A stretch of DNA of 64,000 nt from Gammaproteobacteria bacterium (GCA_029244985.1 JAQWQD010000027.1:124001-188000), one strand, 5' to 3'. Counted from the stretch's first letter, positions 27,905-39,860 are shown. Program-made: numbers and translations. Notes: generated from the letters alone by a model not told the origin.

Positions 27905-28507
27905 ATGAAATCAATGAGTAAAGTTGCATTACCCTGGTTCATCGTTCTGGCGATGACAGGAATAGTAAATGCCCAGCAAATGTCAGCAGTCGGAACGGCT
28001 GAACTTGGTGTGAATACCCTGCTCGAGACTGTCGCTGAATCTAAGGATCTCTTTCTGTCAGATAGGGATCGTTATTTTGCTAATGTAGAGGGTGTGTTAA
28101 ACACTTTTGTAGATTTTAACGCGGTTGCTGAAGTAGTTATGAATCGTTTCGCTGATGGTGCCTCAGTTGGTCAAACAGAAAGGTTTGCCGATATATTACG
28201 CAGTACACTGACCCGCTTTTATGGCGCTTCATTAGCGAATTACAACGGTGAGGAATTAGTCTTTCTGCCATCGAGTAATGCAGGTGATGATCCAAGAGCA
28301 GATACTGTGGTAGGCATGGAACTTAGAGGGAGCGATAGCAACCTTCGCTTGCAGTACCAGATGTTCATAAATGAAAATAATGAGTGGAAGTTAAAAAATT
28401 TAAGCCTTGCCGGAATTAATTTAGGGCGACAATACTTTGGTCAATTTTCAGCGCTAATGTCGGAACACGACAACGACATTGATCTTGTCTTAGATAATTG
28501 GCAGTAA
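27905..28507 (+). CDS. mlaC: Phospholipid-binding periplasmic protein MlaC
   Basis: A 200-aa protein with a signal peptide (cleavage after VNA, about residue 23) and the MlaC/Tgt2 domain: VDFNAVAEVVMNRFADGASV, ADILRSTLTRFYGASL and a C-terminal NDIDLVLDNW. MlaC ferries phospholipids between the outer-membrane MlaA complex and inner-membrane MlaFEDB. Here ibaG and murA follow in the standard order, but mlaF, mlaE, mlaD and mlaB are all missing around it. Either the rest is elsewhere in the genome or this protein works with other partners. Confidence 0.88.
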   Translation: MKSMSKVALPWFIVLAMTGIVNAQQMSAVGTAELGVNTLLETVAESKDLFLSDRDRYFANVEGVLNTFVDFNAVAEVVMNRFADGASVGQTERFADILRSTLTRFYGASLANYNGEELVFLPSSNAGDDPRADTVVGMELRGSDSNLRLQYQMFINENNEWKLKNLSLAGINLGRQYFGQFSALMSEHDNDIDLVLDNWQ

Positions 28508-28522
28508 ATCGGAGTCGATACC

Positions 28523-28759
28523 GTGGGAACTAATGAAATTAAGCAGCTGTTGTTGACCGCATTGCCAAATTGCGAGATTAGTGTCGAAGGGGGTGAAGGA
28601 AAATATCTTGTTTCCGCAATCGGCGATGTATTCGAAGGCTTGAGCGCAGTAAAACGGCAACAGACCATTTACAAAATTCTTAATGAGCAAATTTCGAGTG
28701 GTGTTATTCATGCAGTTTCCATGAAATTGCAGACTCCTGCTGAAAATTTAGTTTCTTAA
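28523..28759 (+). CDS. ibaG: BolA-family protein IbaG
   Basis: A 78-aa BolA domain protein starting at GTG 28523, with a GGAG ribosome site about nine bases upstream. The VIHAVSMKLQTP C-terminal motif fits the family. IbaG-type proteins bind [2Fe-2S] clusters with monothiol glutaredoxins. It sits 15 bases after mlaC and 25 before murA, the conserved arrangement. Confidence 0.92.
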   Translation: MGTNEIKQLLLTALPNCEISVEGGEGKYLVSAIGDVFEGLSAVKRQQTIYKILNEQISSGVIHAVSMKLQTPAENLVS

Positions 28760-28778
28760 ATGTGATTACCGGAATTAG

Positions 28779-30047
<1,269 letters not shown>

Positions 30048-30086
30048 TCAAACTGATTTAATATTTTATTCAATTTAGAAAAAATC

Positions 30087-30725
30087 ATGAATTCTACAAA
30101 CTTAGTCATTGCGCTCACCAAGGGGCGTATTTTAAAAGAAACTCTTCCTTTGTTGGTGGCAGCGAATATTGAACCGATGGAAGATATAACCCAAAGTCGA
30201 AAATTGTTGTTTGATACCAATCTCGACAATATAAAACTTATGGTTGTTAGGGGTTCTGATGTGCCTACTTATGTAGAATTTGGAAGTGCTGATATGGGTG
30301 TTGCTGGCAAAGACTTAATTCTAGAGCACGGCTCTGACGGATTTTATGAACCTCTTGATCTGCGGATTGCAAAGTGTCGTTTGATGACGGCAGTGCCCAT
30401 GGTTTCGAGCAGTACTTCAGATACGCTAAAAGTTGCTACCAAATTTACTAATATTGCAAAAAAATATTTTGCCGAGCAGGGGCAGCAAGTCGAGTTAATT
30501 AAACTTAATGGAGCGTTAGAACTTGCACCTTCATTGGGGTTGGCTGACTTGATTGTTGACATCGTTGAAACGGGAAAAACCTTAACAGCGAACGGAATGG
30601 AACCGAAGGATCTTATAACTAATGTTTCTTCCCGAGTTATAGTAAATAAAGCATCCATGAAGATTAAAAACGCGATAATTCGCGATATTCTAAGGAAGCT
30701 GAATGCTGCAGTTAACAAAAGCTAG
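30087..30725 (+). CDS. hisG: ATP phosphoribosyltransferase, short form
   Basis: The 212-aa HisG lacks the C-terminal regulatory domain of the long form. It catalyses the first step of histidine synthesis, and short forms need the HisZ subunit for activity; hisZ is not in this window. Visible motifs include ALTKGRILKETLP at the start and DIVETGKTLTANGM at about residue 167. hisD follows 18 bases later. Confidence 0.96.
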   Translation: MNSTNLVIALTKGRILKETLPLLVAANIEPMEDITQSRKLLFDTNLDNIKLMVVRGSDVPTYVEFGSADMGVAGKDLILEHGSDGFYEPLDLRIAKCRLMTAVPMVSSSTSDTLKVATKFTNIAKKYFAEQGQQVELIKLNGALELAPSLGLADLIVDIVETGKTLTANGMEPKDLITNVSSRVIVNKASMKIKNAIIRDILRKLNAAVNKS

Positions 30726-30743
30726 ACTGATTACTAAATTCTA

Positions 30744-32066
30744 ATGAGCAAGCTAACTAATTCAATCACACGTCTATCTACCACTGCTTCTAATTTTGAG
30801 CAGCAATTAAATCAATTATTGCGGCGAGAAATGTTGATAGAGAAAGAGGTAACAGAAGCTGTTAGAAAAATTCTAGCCGATGTAAAACTTCGAGGGGATC
30901 AAGCCGTAGTTGATTTCACTAACCAATTTGATGGTTATAAAGTGCAGTCAATAAAAGAATTAATTGTTTCTTCCGACCAGTTGCAGAACTCCTTGGCAAG
31001 TCTATCGAACGAGCAGCGGCAATCCCTGACTCATGCAGCGGAGCGCATTAAAAGCTACCACGAAAAGCAAAAGCAAAGTTCCTGGCAATATAAAGAAGCT
31101 GACGGCTCAGTCTATGGTCAAAAGATTAGCCCTCTCGAAAGAGTAGGTGTATACGTGCCGGGTGGGAAAGCAAACTATCCCTCTTCGGTTCTGATGCTCG
31201 CCATACCAGCTCAAGTGGCAGGGGTGAGTGAAATAATCGCTACAGTTCCTACTCCTTATGGTGATGATGGCAAACTAATATTTGCAGCAGCGGCCTTGGC
31301 TGGCGTCAGCCAGCTTTATACAGTGGGGGGCGCTCAGGCCATAGCAGCTTTAGCTTATGGAACCGAGACTATTCCGAGGGTGGATAAGATCGCTGGTCCA
31401 GGCAATGTTTTTGTCACGGTGGCTAAAAAAATGGTCTTTGGGGACGTTGGTATTGATATGGTTGCTGGCCCTTCTGAATTGACAATCATTTGTGATGGCA
31501 AAACAGATCCTGATTGGATTGCAATGGATCTATTTTCTCAGGCTGAACATGACGAGCAAGCGCAATCTATTTTGATTTCAATCGACGAAGGATATTTGGA
31601 TGCAGTTCAAGTGAGTATTGACAAATTATTGCCAAAGATGGAGCGGGCAGAGATTATTCAAACCTCTCTAAACAATAGAGGCATATTGATTTCTGTAAAA
31701 GATATTGAAGAGGCAGTATTAGTAAGTAATTTAATTGCGCCCGAGCACTTGGAAGTCTCTGTAGATGATCCTGATGTTATTTTGGAAGGCATCAAAAACG
31801 CCGGTGCGATATTCCTTGGTCGATATAGTGCGGAAGCGCTTGGAGATTATTGTGCTGGTCCCAGTCACGTGTTGCCTACCTCAGGAACGGCCCGATTCTT
31901 CTCTGCGCTCGGTGTCTACGATTTTCAAAAACGTAGTTCGATCATTAATTGCTCTGCAGAGGGTGCTAAAAACTTAGCAGTTACCGCGGCAGAGTTAGCT
32001 CGAAATGAGCATCTGCAGGCACATGCTCTTTCTGCAGAATATCGATTAAGGAAAAATTCAGATTAA
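30744..32066 (+). CDS. hisD: Histidinol dehydrogenase
   Basis: The 440-aa enzyme performs the last two oxidations from histidinol to histidine with NAD+ and Zn2+. Conserved parts are [27 protein letters not shown] and the [14 protein letters not shown] metal/active-site region, plus [15 protein letters not shown]. It ends overlapping the stop of convergent algW by four bases. The usual Pseudomonas neighbour hisC is missing. Confidence 0.97.
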   Translation: MSKLTNSITRLSTTASNFEQQLNQLLRREMLIEKEVTEAVRKILADVKLRGDQAVVDFTNQFDGYKVQSIKELIVSSDQLQNSLASLSNEQRQSLTHAAERIKSYHEKQKQSSWQYKEADGSVYGQKISPLERVGVYVPGGKANYPSSVLMLAIPAQVAGVSEIIATVPTPYGDDGKLIFAAAALAGVSQLYTVGGAQAIAALAYGTETIPRVDKIAGPGNVFVTVAKKMVFGDVGIDMVAGPSELTIICDGKTDPDWIAMDLFSQAEHDEQAQSILISIDEGYLDAVQVSIDKLLPKMERAEIIQTSLNNRGILISVKDIEEAVLVSNLIAPEHLEVSVDDPDVILEGIKNAGAIFLGRYSAEALGDYCAGPSHVLPTSGTARFFSALGVYDFQKRSSIINCSAEGAKNLAVTAAELARNEHLQAHALSAEYRLRKNSD

Positions 32067-33199
32067 TTTGAAGCAGATTGTGACTCTATTATGCGAGCTT
32101 CGCCAAAGCCTAGGGTTACCGGTAGATTAAACGTCTGGCTGTTTCTGTATATCTGGACATTTACTGTGTCGACAGGTTTTTTGTTTCTAACTTCCATTAA
32201 GATATTTTGTGCATCCACGATTTGGGTATTTTCTACTTGAGTGATTACATCGCCAGGCCTTATTCCTGCCCTTTCGGCAGCGCCGCCATCGTCAACACTT
32301 TCAACTAACATTCCTCGAATATGGTTTACGCCAAAAAATAATTGACTGGACTGTTCATTGAGTGCTTCACCGGTTAACACTCCTAAGTAACCGGAGTTCG
32401 CTTCAATAGCCTGTGCGACGAGTTCTTCCATTGATGTTAGGGCGATACTGGCAGGGGTTGCAAAACCAATTCCTTCAAAATTACCTGATTCAGAAAATAT
32501 AGATGAGTTAATTCCAATTAACTTGCCTTCAGAATTGATAAGCGCTCCGCCTGAATTGCCAGGATTAATCGCTGCGTCGGTTTGAATAATTGAGACAGTA
32601 GTATCAGGGTTATTGGTTAAGGCGCTAATAATACCTTGAGATACTGATTGGCCTATGTTTCTAGGATAGCCAATTGCAAAAACTACGTCGCCAACTTTTA
32701 AATTCTGCATATTAGAAATTTCGATAGGTGTCAGGTCATTCATATTGATATGTAGGACTGCTAAGTCATTTAGTTTGTCCCAAGCGACAACCGTCGCCGA
32801 AATCCTACGTCCATCATTTAGAGTTACTTCGGTGTCAAATAGGTCAAATAAATTATCTACCACATGCAGATTAGTAAGAATAAATCCATTCGAGCTTACA
32901 ATTACGCCTGAGCCCAGGCTGTTTTGTTCTTCGAGATGAAAATTTAGCTGATCATCTGCGGCTCTTTCAATGGATTCCACATCAAAACGGGTGGCGGTAA
33001 TACCTACAACTGAGGGTGCAGCCTTACTGATAGCGACAGAAAAAGAAGTATTGGCCTGGGTGAGTGGAGCAATACTGGATTGCTCAAGTCGATGGCCAAG
33101 TTGTTCCAGCTGAGAGTACTGCAATATCACAATGGCAACTAGAACACCGCATGCTACAGGCCAACTTATAAACTGAATGATTTTTACAGTTCGATTCAT
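32063..33199 (-). CDS. algW: Periplasmic serine protease AlgW/DegS (HtrA family)
   Basis: The 378-aa protein has one N-terminal membrane helix (about 11-28), a trypsin-like domain with catalytic H112 (NLHVVDN), D145 (NDLAVLH) and S216 (NPGNSGGAL), and a single PDZ domain (about 265-360). That layout is of the DegS/AlgW site-1 protease, which cuts the anti-sigma factor RseA/MucA upon envelope stress. Location next to the his genes matches algW in Pseudomonas. It is transcribed opposite to hisD and divergently from the Nif3 gene. Confidence 0.93.
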   Translation of the reverse strand: MNRTVKIIQFISWPVACGVLVAIVILQYSQLEQLGHRLEQSSIAPLTQANTSFSVAISKAAPSVVGITATRFDVESIERAADDQLNFHLEEQNSLGSGVIVSSNGFILTNLHVVDNLFDLFDTEVTLNDGRRISATVVAWDKLNDLAVLHINMNDLTPIEISNMQNLKVGDVVFAIGYPRNIGQSVSQGIISALTNNPDTTVSIIQTDAAINPGNSGGALINSEGKLIGINSSIFSESGNFEGIGFATPASIALTSMEELVAQAIEANSGYLGVLTGEALNEQSSQLFFGVNHIRGMLVESVDDGGAAERAGIRPGDVITQVENTQIVDAQNILMEVRNKKPVDTVNVQIYRNSQTFNLPVTLGFGEARIIESQSASN

Positions 33200-33280
33200 G
33201 GTCTAGTCCGGGTCTGCATATTTTGCCATGTGTTACTATTATTCTCTCGAACAATATACAGCGACTAGAGGCCATTTCCA

Positions 33281-34042
33281 ATGCCCGTAAGCCTTAATGA
33301 ACTTACTGCGGAACTTAATAATCTATTAAAGCCAGAACAATTCAATGATTACTGCCCCAATGGCTTGCAGGTGGAAGGACGCAAAGAAGTAATGAAAATT
33401 GTCAGTGGAGTTACCGCATGCAGAGCCTTGATAAAGGCCGCAGTAGCTGCGAAAGCTGATTTCATATTAGTGCATCATGGCTATTTTTGGAAAGGAGAAA
33501 ATCAATGCATAACGGGTTTAAAAAAATCTCGGATTCAAATGTTGCTGCAGAATGATCTTAGTTTAAGTGCTTATCATCTCCCGCTTGATGCCCACGCCGA
33601 GCTGGGAAACAATGCACAACTTGCAAAAATATTAGAATTAAACGTTGGGTCACCGTTAGATGCTGAGCAGAGGAACCCTATTGTTTTTTGCGGTCGGCTA
33701 AACCAGCCAATGTCTTTCGATAGTTTCTCCCAGCATATAAATCAAAAATTAAAACGCATGCCTCTGGGTATTAAGGGTGCAAGTGAGAAAATAGAAAAAA
33801 TTGCTTGGTGTACTGGAGCAGCACAAAATTTTATTGAATTGGCAGTAGGTGTGGGAGTTGATGCTTATCTGACCGGAGAGGTTTCGGAACAGACGGTGCA
33901 TATAGCACGAGAAGCGGGTCTGCATTTCTTTTCAGCTGGACATCATGCTACGGAAAGATATGGAGTGCAGGCTGTGGGTAATTATCTCTCAGAAAAATTT
34001 TCCATCCAGCATGAGTTTATCGATATCGAAAATCCAGTTTGA
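33281..34042 (+). CDS. Nif3-like dinuclear metal-centre protein (YbgI family)
   Basis: A 253-aa protein of the NIF3/YbgI family, which forms a hexameric ring with two metals per subunit. Metal-ligand motifs are visible as LVHHGYFW near residue 64 and the late SAGHHATERYG. The ORF begins with the usual elements (NDYCPNGLQVEG). The biochemical role is not well settled; GTP cyclohydrolase-like activity has been suggested for relatives. It lies next to algW as in Pseudomonas. Confidence 0.92.
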   Translation: MPVSLNELTAELNNLLKPEQFNDYCPNGLQVEGRKEVMKIVSGVTACRALIKAAVAAKADFILVHHGYFWKGENQCITGLKKSRIQMLLQNDLSLSAYHLPLDAHAELGNNAQLAKILELNVGSPLDAEQRNPIVFCGRLNQPMSFDSFSQHINQKLKRMPLGIKGASEKIEKIAWCTGAAQNFIELAVGVGVDAYLTGEVSEQTVHIAREAGLHFFSAGHHATERYGVQAVGNYLSEKFSIQHEFIDIENPV

Positions 34043-34121
34043 ATTCGATTGCCATGATAAATATACAAGTGGAAAATGTCCGAGTAGATAGATTTTAAAA
34101 TACCGGATAAGTTTGGGGGTT

Positions 34122-36023
34122 CTATATGATCTCTTCTTCTTGCATTAACTTAAGTACTTGGTTCAAGCATTCCTCAATTGATAAAGCCTCTGTGTCTAAT
34201 TCTAAGTGAGTTGTTTCTGGTGGAACGTAAGGAAAAGATAGGCCAGGTATATCTGTAGAATCAGAACCTTCCGCGGCAGCGTAAAGCCCAGATGGATCTC
34301 GCTGAATACATACTTCTATCGGAGCATTGCAATAAACAAGATAACAATTATCTTTGCCGATCACGCTTATTGCATGTTCTCGTGAATCTTCATTAGGTGC
34401 TACAAATGAAGCGCAACAAATTACCCCGGAATCATTTAAGAATCTGGCAATATGTGTACTTCGTCTTAAGTTTTCTGCCCTACCTTCTGCATCATGTGAT
34501 AAGTCCTTACTGATGCCTAACCGCATAGTTTTTCCATCGAGTACCGTGCTTACTCGTCCATGATCAAAGAGTCTGCGCTCTAATCCGTGGGCTAAAGTTG
34601 ATTTTCCGGAGCCAGATACACCAATAAACATTATTGTTGCAGGTTTCTGTCCATACCGAGATGCTCTTTCTTCTTTTGATACGTGGACATTGTTAGCTTC
34701 GGTTTGAGGCATTTTCTGCTGTTGCTCGCAGTCGATCATTCCAGCGCCGACGCTCGCATTAGTGAGTTGATCTACAATGATAAAACCTCCAGTAGCTCGA
34801 TTAGCTATGTAAGCGTCAAAACAGACAGATTTATCTAAGGAAACTTCAACCAAACCAATCTCATTGAGCTCTAGTGTGGGCGCTGGGTGCTTTTTTAGAG
34901 TATTCACATCAATTTTATTGCGGATTGTTTTGAACTGTGCGGTAACTGTGGACGAGCTTATTTTTAAATCATAGTTTTTGCCCGGTAATAAGGGGCTCTC
35001 AGTCATCCACACGACATTAGCTTCGAAGTGATTGCGACTAGTCGGTAAATTATTGGAGTGAGTGATTACATCGCCGCGGCTAACATCTACTTCGTCTTCA
35101 AGTGTCAGGGTAATTGCCATCTCAGCGTGAGCTAGCTCAATTTCCTCATCAAAAGTTACGATCGATTTAACTCGGCTTGTTTTTTCTGAAGGGAATATTG
35201 TAATCTCATCGCCTTTCCTTACCACGCCAGATGCGACGGTACCACAAAAACCCCGGAAATTTAGGTTAGGTCGATTTACATATTGAACTGGGAATCGGAA
35301 ATCCGAATAATTCCGATCAGCGGAAATTCTTGCAGTTTCCAGCATAGGCATTAAAGCGCCGTTCTTATACCAGTGCATATTCTCGCTGAGATTAACAACA
35401 TTGTCCCCATTTAGCGCCGAAATAGGAATAAAGCGAAAGTCTGCTGGCACAAGCTTTTGTGAAAAGTCGAGATAGTCCGCTTTAATTTCCTCAAAGATTG
35501 ATTGTTTATAATCAACAAGGTCCATTTTGTTGATTGCCACAATGATGTGTTTAATCCCTAACAACGAAGCGATAAAGCTATGACGTTTGGTCTGAGTCTG
35601 AACGCCGTTCCGGGCATCTATTAATATTATTGCCAGGTCACAAGTTGACGCACCAGTCGCCATATTTCTCGTATATTGTTCGTGGCCGGGGGTGTCAGCA
35701 ATTATGAATTTGCGTTTAGAGGTTGAAAAATAGCGATAGGCAACATCGATTGTAATACCTTGTTCTCTCTCGGCTTGTAATCCATCTACCAGTAACGCGA
35801 GATCGACTTTACCACCTGTTGTGCCAGACTTAATGCTATCTGCTTCAAGCGCGGCTAACTGATCTTCGTATATCATTTTTGAATCATGCAAAAGTCGACC
35901 AATCAGAGTACTTTTTCCGTCATCCACACTGCCACAAGTGAGAAGGCGCAGCAGCTCCTTGCGCTCATGCTGAGCGAGATAGGCATTGATATCGGTACTG
36001 ATTAATTTGGATTGATGAGACAT
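34122..36023 (-). CDS. cysNC: Bifunctional sulfate adenylyltransferase subunit 1 / APS kinase
   Basis: The 633-aa fusion has a GTPase-type CysN part with P-loop GSVDDGKS (residues 31-38), [12 protein letters not shown] and NKMD motifs and translation-factor-like beta domains, then an APS kinase part starting with P-loop GVSGSGKST at residue 468. With CysD it makes APS from sulfate and ATP at the expense of GTP; the C-terminal domain phosphorylates APS to PAPS. cysD precedes it by six bases. The CysN-CysC fusion is common in Pseudomonas. Confidence 0.97.
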   Translation of the reverse strand: MSHQSKLISTDINAYLAQHERKELLRLLTCGSVDDGKSTLIGRLLHDSKMIYEDQLAALEADSIKSGTTGGKVDLALLVDGLQAEREQGITIDVAYRYFSTSKRKFIIADTPGHEQYTRNMATGASTCDLAIILIDARNGVQTQTKRHSFIASLLGIKHIIVAINKMDLVDYKQSIFEEIKADYLDFSQKLVPADFRFIPISALNGDNVVNLSENMHWYKNGALMPMLETARISADRNYSDFRFPVQYVNRPNLNFRGFCGTVASGVVRKGDEITIFPSEKTSRVKSIVTFDEEIELAHAEMAITLTLEDEVDVSRGDVITHSNNLPTSRNHFEANVVWMTESPLLPGKNYDLKISSSTVTAQFKTIRNKIDVNTLKKHPAPTLELNEIGLVEVSLDKSVCFDAYIANRATGGFIIVDQLTNASVGAGMIDCEQQQKMPQTEANNVHVSKEERASRYGQKPATIMFIGVSGSGKSTLAHGLERRLFDHGRVSTVLDGKTMRLGISKDLSHDAEGRAENLRRSTHIARFLNDSGVICCASFVAPNEDSREHAISVIGKDNCYLVYCNAPIEVCIQRDPSGLYAAAEGSDSTDIPGLSFPYVPPETTHLELDTEALSIEECLNQVLKLMQEEEII

Positions 36024-36029
36024 TTGTTG

Positions 36030-36938
36030 TTAGAAGTATCCCTTTCGTTTCTTTTCTTCCATGGAGCCAGCTGAATCAGAATCAATAAGCCTACCCTGCC
36101 TCTCGCTGCTTGTGGCAAGTAACATTTCTTGGATAATCTCAGGTAAGGTGGTGGCGGTTGATTCAATAGCACCAGTTAATGGATAACATCCAAGCGTACG
36201 AAATCTAACTGTCTTAGTTTCGATTTTTTGATCTTCTCCGATGGGCATACGATTATCGTCAACAAGAATATCCACCCCGTCTATATTTACAACGGGCCTA
36301 GGTTTCGCGAAATAGAGAGGCACGATATCAATATTATTTAAATATATGTATTGCCAAATATCTAGTTCCGTCCAGTTCGATAGGGGAAAAACGCGGATGC
36401 TTTCACCCTTGTTAACCTTGCCATTATAGATATTCCAAAGCTCTGGTCGTTGATTCTTCGGGTCCCAAACATGGTTTTTGTCCCTGAAGGAAAAGATTCT
36501 TTCCTTGGCTCGAGATTTTTCTTCGTCTCTCCGAGCACCACCGAATGCTGCATCGAATTTATGTTTGTTCAATGCCTGCTTTAAGGCTTGAGTTTTCATG
36601 ATGTCAGTGTGTTTTTCGCTGCCATGAGTAAACGGTCCAATACCAGCTTTTACACCTTCTTGATTGATATGTACGATCATATCCAAGTCTAGCTTTTTAA
36701 CTTGTTGTTCTCGAAACTCGATCATTTCTCGAAATTTCCAAGTTGTATCAATATGCATCAATGAAAATGGAGGTTTACCTGGATAAAATGCTTTTAGTGC
36801 CAGTTGCAACATTACAGCTGAGTCTTTTCCGATTGAATAAAGCATTACGGGCTTATCGAACTCTGCTGCCACCTCACGAATAATATAAATACTTTCCGCT
36901 TCTAATTGCTTAAGATGAGTAAGATTGTATTCGGCCAT
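36030..36938 (-). CDS. cysD: Sulfate adenylyltransferase subunit 2
   Basis: A 302-aa PP-loop ATP pyrophosphatase with the [13 protein letters not shown] motif near residue 36. It forms APS from sulfate and ATP together with CysN. The C-terminus ([11 protein letters not shown]) is the standard CysD end. It is first in the cysD-cysNC operon for assimilatory sulfate activation. Confidence 0.97.
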   Translation of the reverse strand: MAEYNLTHLKQLEAESIYIIREVAAEFDKPVMLYSIGKDSAVMLQLALKAFYPGKPPFSLMHIDTTWKFREMIEFREQQVKKLDLDMIVHINQEGVKAGIGPFTHGSEKHTDIMKTQALKQALNKHKFDAAFGGARRDEEKSRAKERIFSFRDKNHVWDPKNQRPELWNIYNGKVNKGESIRVFPLSNWTELDIWQYIYLNNIDIVPLYFAKPRPVVNIDGVDILVDDNRMPIGEDQKIETKTVRFRTLGCYPLTGAIESTATTLPEIIQEMLLATSSERQGRLIDSDSAGSMEEKKRKGYF

Positions 36939-37011
36939 AATATACTGAAAGGTCTGCTTCAGGTTTTCAAAAGGTGGATTTTAGTTTGAGACTTTATAGT
37001 ACGTCCGCTTA

Positions 37012-37482
37012 TTATTTTGCAGGCTGAATTGGAGCATCTTCTTCTGTTATCAATTTTGCTTTATCGATACCAAAGTCTTCAGATAGAGCTCCAACTTGGT
37101 CGGGGGATGCCTTAACCGCATAATCCTTCGGAGGAATTAGCCCGGTTAATTCTGTTTCCTGAGCCGTGGCGTCAAAAACTGCATCGGATTCAGTGGGAAG
37201 TAATTTATTGGCAACTTCTGTATCACAAAGGTCCTGAGCGCCACTCGCTATATGTTGGTAAACCTCTTTGTAGGTTTCAGTCATGTGCTGAACCAATTCG
37301 GCGGTCATGCTGAAATGGTCACTTACGCTATGCCGATATTCGTTGTTGGATTCTTTGAGGGTGCGGATTTGGTTTTCTAACTCCTGCACTCGAGACGGAC
37401 TAGTATTTAGCCGACTCGCAAAAACGACCCCAGCTACTATTCCAATTGCCAAGCAACCCATTGCAATTAACCAAACCGACAT
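37012..37482 (-). CDS. zapG: ZapG/YhcB family inner-membrane protein
   Basis: A 156-aa protein with one N-terminal helix (residues 3-21), then a coiled coil (VQELENQIRTLKESNNEY) and the conserved SDHFSMTAELVQHMTETYKEVYQHI block that defines DUF1043. In E. coli it is involved in cell envelope growth and division. It is divergently placed before zapE, as in E. coli. Confidence 0.88.
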   Translation of the reverse strand: MSVWLIAMGCLAIGIVAGVVFASRLNTSPSRVQELENQIRTLKESNNEYRHSVSDHFSMTAELVQHMTETYKEVYQHIASGAQDLCDTEVANKLLPTESDAVFDATAQETELTGLIPPKDYAVKASPDQVGALSEDFGIDKAKLITEEDAPIQPAK

Positions 37483-37627
37483 TTACTACCCATATATCTA
37501 AGGTGGAATTCGCTCCCATGGTTCAAGAGCGAGGGCACAAGTATACCTTAAATCAATAAATCTCAGTAAAAACTTTAGCTTGAGACTGTTTGGAAGGCAC
37601 TATTTTTTTTTCAGGAGGCTGGTTTCT

Positions 37628-37660
37628 GAATGCAAAGCCCCCTAGAATCCTAGTGCATTC
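37628..37660. repeat. Bulged inverted repeat before zapE
   Basis: GAATGCA (37628-37634) pairs with TGCATTC (37654-37660), and CTAG-AATC-CTAG forms the inner hairpin, with seven unpaired bases on the left side. It lies 41 bases before zapE, in the divergent zapG-zapE spacer. Its role is unknown. Confidence 0.3.
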
Positions 37661-37700
37661 AATAATTTTTACTGCATGGCATTTTTAATTTCTCAAAGCA

Positions 37701-38810
37701 ATGACTCCTTCCGAAAAATATCAAGCAGACTTGAAAGACGAAGTCATAATTTATGACGCGGATCAACACCACGTAATTCGATCTCTTAATAAATTATATG
37801 AATCGCTTCAATTAGGAAGGGCAGAGTCAAAATCTTTTTGGAAAAGGGTCAAGGCTTTGGTGCTCGGCTGCAATGAAAACCCTGTTAAATCGAAAGGAAT
37901 CTACTTATGGGGCGGGGTTGGCCGTGGTAAAACTTACTTAATGGATCTTTTTTGCGATTGCTTGCCACCTGCGTTGAAGAAAAGAACTCACTTTCATCGA
38001 TTTATGCAGTCGATGCATGCAGATCTTAAGAGATTACAGGGCTCAAAAAACCCTTTAGAAATTATTGCTTCAGACATAGCAAAAACCACAAAAGTTCTTT
38101 GTTTTGATGAATTTTTCGTACTCGATATAGGCGATGCGATGATTCTTGCTGGGTTGCTAAATGCTTTATTTGAGCGTGAAGTTCTCTTGATAGCGACATC
38201 CAATATTCATCCGGATAGGCTTTACGAAAATGGGTTACAAAGAGAACGGTTTCTTTCGGCGATAGAACTGATTAAATCTAATACTAATATTATCGAACTA
38301 AACGGCGCAGTGGACTATCGGCTGCGGAGCTTAAGTCAGGCGACGCTTTACCACTCTCCAGTTAACGCAACTACTGAGGCGGCATTGTTGAGAAGTTTTT
38401 ACGAATTAGTTCCGAACCGCTCCGAGATTATAGTTAATGAATCCCTCAACATATTGGGTAGAGAGATTGGTACACGCTATTGCGCTGAAGATGTTGTCTG
38501 GTTTGATTTCTTTGCTATTTGTGAGGGCCCCCGCAGTGCCTTCGATTATGTGGAAATTGCGAAAATGTTTCATGCGTTAATTATTAGTGGTGTACCACAA
38601 TTCGATGAGTCTCAGGACGAAAAAGCACGGCGGTTTGTTAATTTAATCGATGAACTCTACGACAGAAGGGTAAAACTTATCGTTTCTGCGAAAGCTCAAA
38701 TTCCAAATCTATACCAAGGCCGGGGCCTTACTTTTGAATTTGAGCGAACGTCATCTAGGTTGCTTGAGATGCAATCTCATGATTATTTGAGCTCCGAGCA
38801 CCTGGCTTGA
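37701..38810 (+). CDS. zapE: Cell division protein ZapE (AFG1-like ATPase)
   Basis: A 369-aa AAA+-like ATPase with Walker A GGVGRGKTYLMD (residues 72-83), Walker B VLCFDEFFV near residue 134 and an arginine-containing DPDRLYENGL-type segment (HPDRLYENGLQRERF). E. coli ZapE acts at the Z ring during constriction. Neighbours zapG and rplM-rpsI are the conserved ones. The start is an ATG with no strong ribosome site. Confidence 0.95.
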   Translation: MTPSEKYQADLKDEVIIYDADQHHVIRSLNKLYESLQLGRAESKSFWKRVKALVLGCNENPVKSKGIYLWGGVGRGKTYLMDLFCDCLPPALKKRTHFHRFMQSMHADLKRLQGSKNPLEIIASDIAKTTKVLCFDEFFVLDIGDAMILAGLLNALFEREVLLIATSNIHPDRLYENGLQRERFLSAIELIKSNTNIIELNGAVDYRLRSLSQATLYHSPVNATTEAALLRSFYELVPNRSEIIVNESLNILGREIGTRYCAEDVVWFDFFAICEGPRSAFDYVEIAKMFHALIISGVPQFDESQDEKARRFVNLIDELYDRRVKLIVSAKAQIPNLYQGRGLTFEFERTSSRLLEMQSHDYLSSEHLA

Positions 38811-38966
38811 AGGAAATTGTTTAAATTAAGATTCGGTAATTTCCTAATAATGCTAAATTCGCTGGAAGCACCGATAAAGCTGGTTTTGCAGCCTAAAATT
38901 CCTTGAATATTCAGTGTCGCTCCGTTAGTATTCGCGCTCCTTGAACTAATACCAATTCTGATAGTA

Positions 38967-39395
38967 ATGAAGACATACAGTGCCAAACCCCACGAGGTGG
39001 ATCAAAACTGGCTGCTTGTTGATGCAGACGGGCAGACTCTAGGTCGCATGGCGACTGCTATAGCGACCCGGTTACGAGGAAAGCATAAAGCTGAATATAC
39101 ATCTCATGTGGACACAGGGGATTTCGTTGTGGTCATCAATGCAGAGAAGGTTAAAGTGACTGGAAATAAAGCTTCAGACAAGATGTATCATTCTCATTCT
39201 GGATACCCGGGTGGCTTAAAGTCCATTTCTTTTGAGAAGTTAATCGATCGAACTCCCGAGAGAGTTATTCAACTGGCGGTAAAGGGCATGTTGCCCCGAA
39301 CACCATTAGGCCGAGCGATGTTTAAGAAACTCAAAGTTTATGCGGGTTCCGAGCATCCGCATAGCGCTCAACAACCAAAATCGGTTCAATTGTAG
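38967..39395 (+). CDS. rplM: 50S ribosomal protein L13
   Basis: The 142-aa sequence is a full-length L13, with the typical MKTYSAKP start, [11 protein letters not shown] and [20 protein letters not shown] motifs. L13 is an early-assembling 23S rRNA binder. It forms an operon with rpsI, 13 bases apart. The 156-base upstream gap carries the promoter, which I cannot place with certainty. Confidence 0.98.
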   Translation: MKTYSAKPHEVDQNWLLVDADGQTLGRMATAIATRLRGKHKAEYTSHVDTGDFVVVINAEKVKVTGNKASDKMYHSHSGYPGGLKSISFEKLIDRTPERVIQLAVKGMLPRTPLGRAMFKKLKVYAGSEHPHSAQQPKSVQL

Positions 39396-39408
39396 GCGGT
39401 AGTATTTA

Positions 39409-39801
39409 ATGGCAACTACGCAATATTACGGTACTGGTCGGCGCAAGACTTCAACTGCCCGCGTTTATCTAACCAGTGGGAAGGGCAGCATAACTATTAA
39501 CCGCCGCTCGCTAGATGGTTATTTTGGACGAGAGGTAGCACGCATGATTGTCCGGCAGCCATTAGAGCTGGTCGAAATGGTTGAAAAATTTGATATCAAC
39601 GTAAGTGTTCGTGGTGGGGGCAGCTTTGGGCAAGCTGGCGCCATAAGGCACGGTATTACCCGAGCACTAATGGATTATGATAGCGAGTTAAAACCGACCT
39701 TACGCAAAGCTGGCTTCGTGACTCGTGATGCACGGGAAGTTGAGCGGAAAAAAGTTGGTTTACGCAAGGCGCGCAAGAAGCCACAGTTTTCCAAGCGTTA
39801 A
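39409..39801 (+). CDS. rpsI: 30S ribosomal protein S9
   Basis: The 130-aa sequence is a full-length S9, with [16 protein letters not shown] near the start and the [11 protein letters not shown] tail whose final SKR contacts P-site tRNA. A terminator stands 23 bases downstream, closing the rplM-rpsI operon. Confidence 0.98.
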   Translation: MATTQYYGTGRRKTSTARVYLTSGKGSITINRRSLDGYFGREVARMIVRQPLELVEMVEKFDINVSVRGGGSFGQAGAIRHGITRALMDYDSELKPTLRKAGFVTRDAREVERKKVGLRKARKKPQFSKR

Positions 39802-39823
39802 ATTGCTAAAGAATTTTTAAGGG

Positions 39824-39860
39824 AACGCTGATTCCGAGTGTAGAATTGGCGTTTTTTTTT
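39824..39860 (+). terminator. Rho-independent terminator of rplM-rpsI
   Basis: AACGC/GCGTT and ATTC/GAAT stems form an interrupted hairpin followed by a run of nine T. The remaining 216 bases before petA are very AT-rich and contain no gene I can support; they should carry the pet promoter. Confidence 0.85.
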
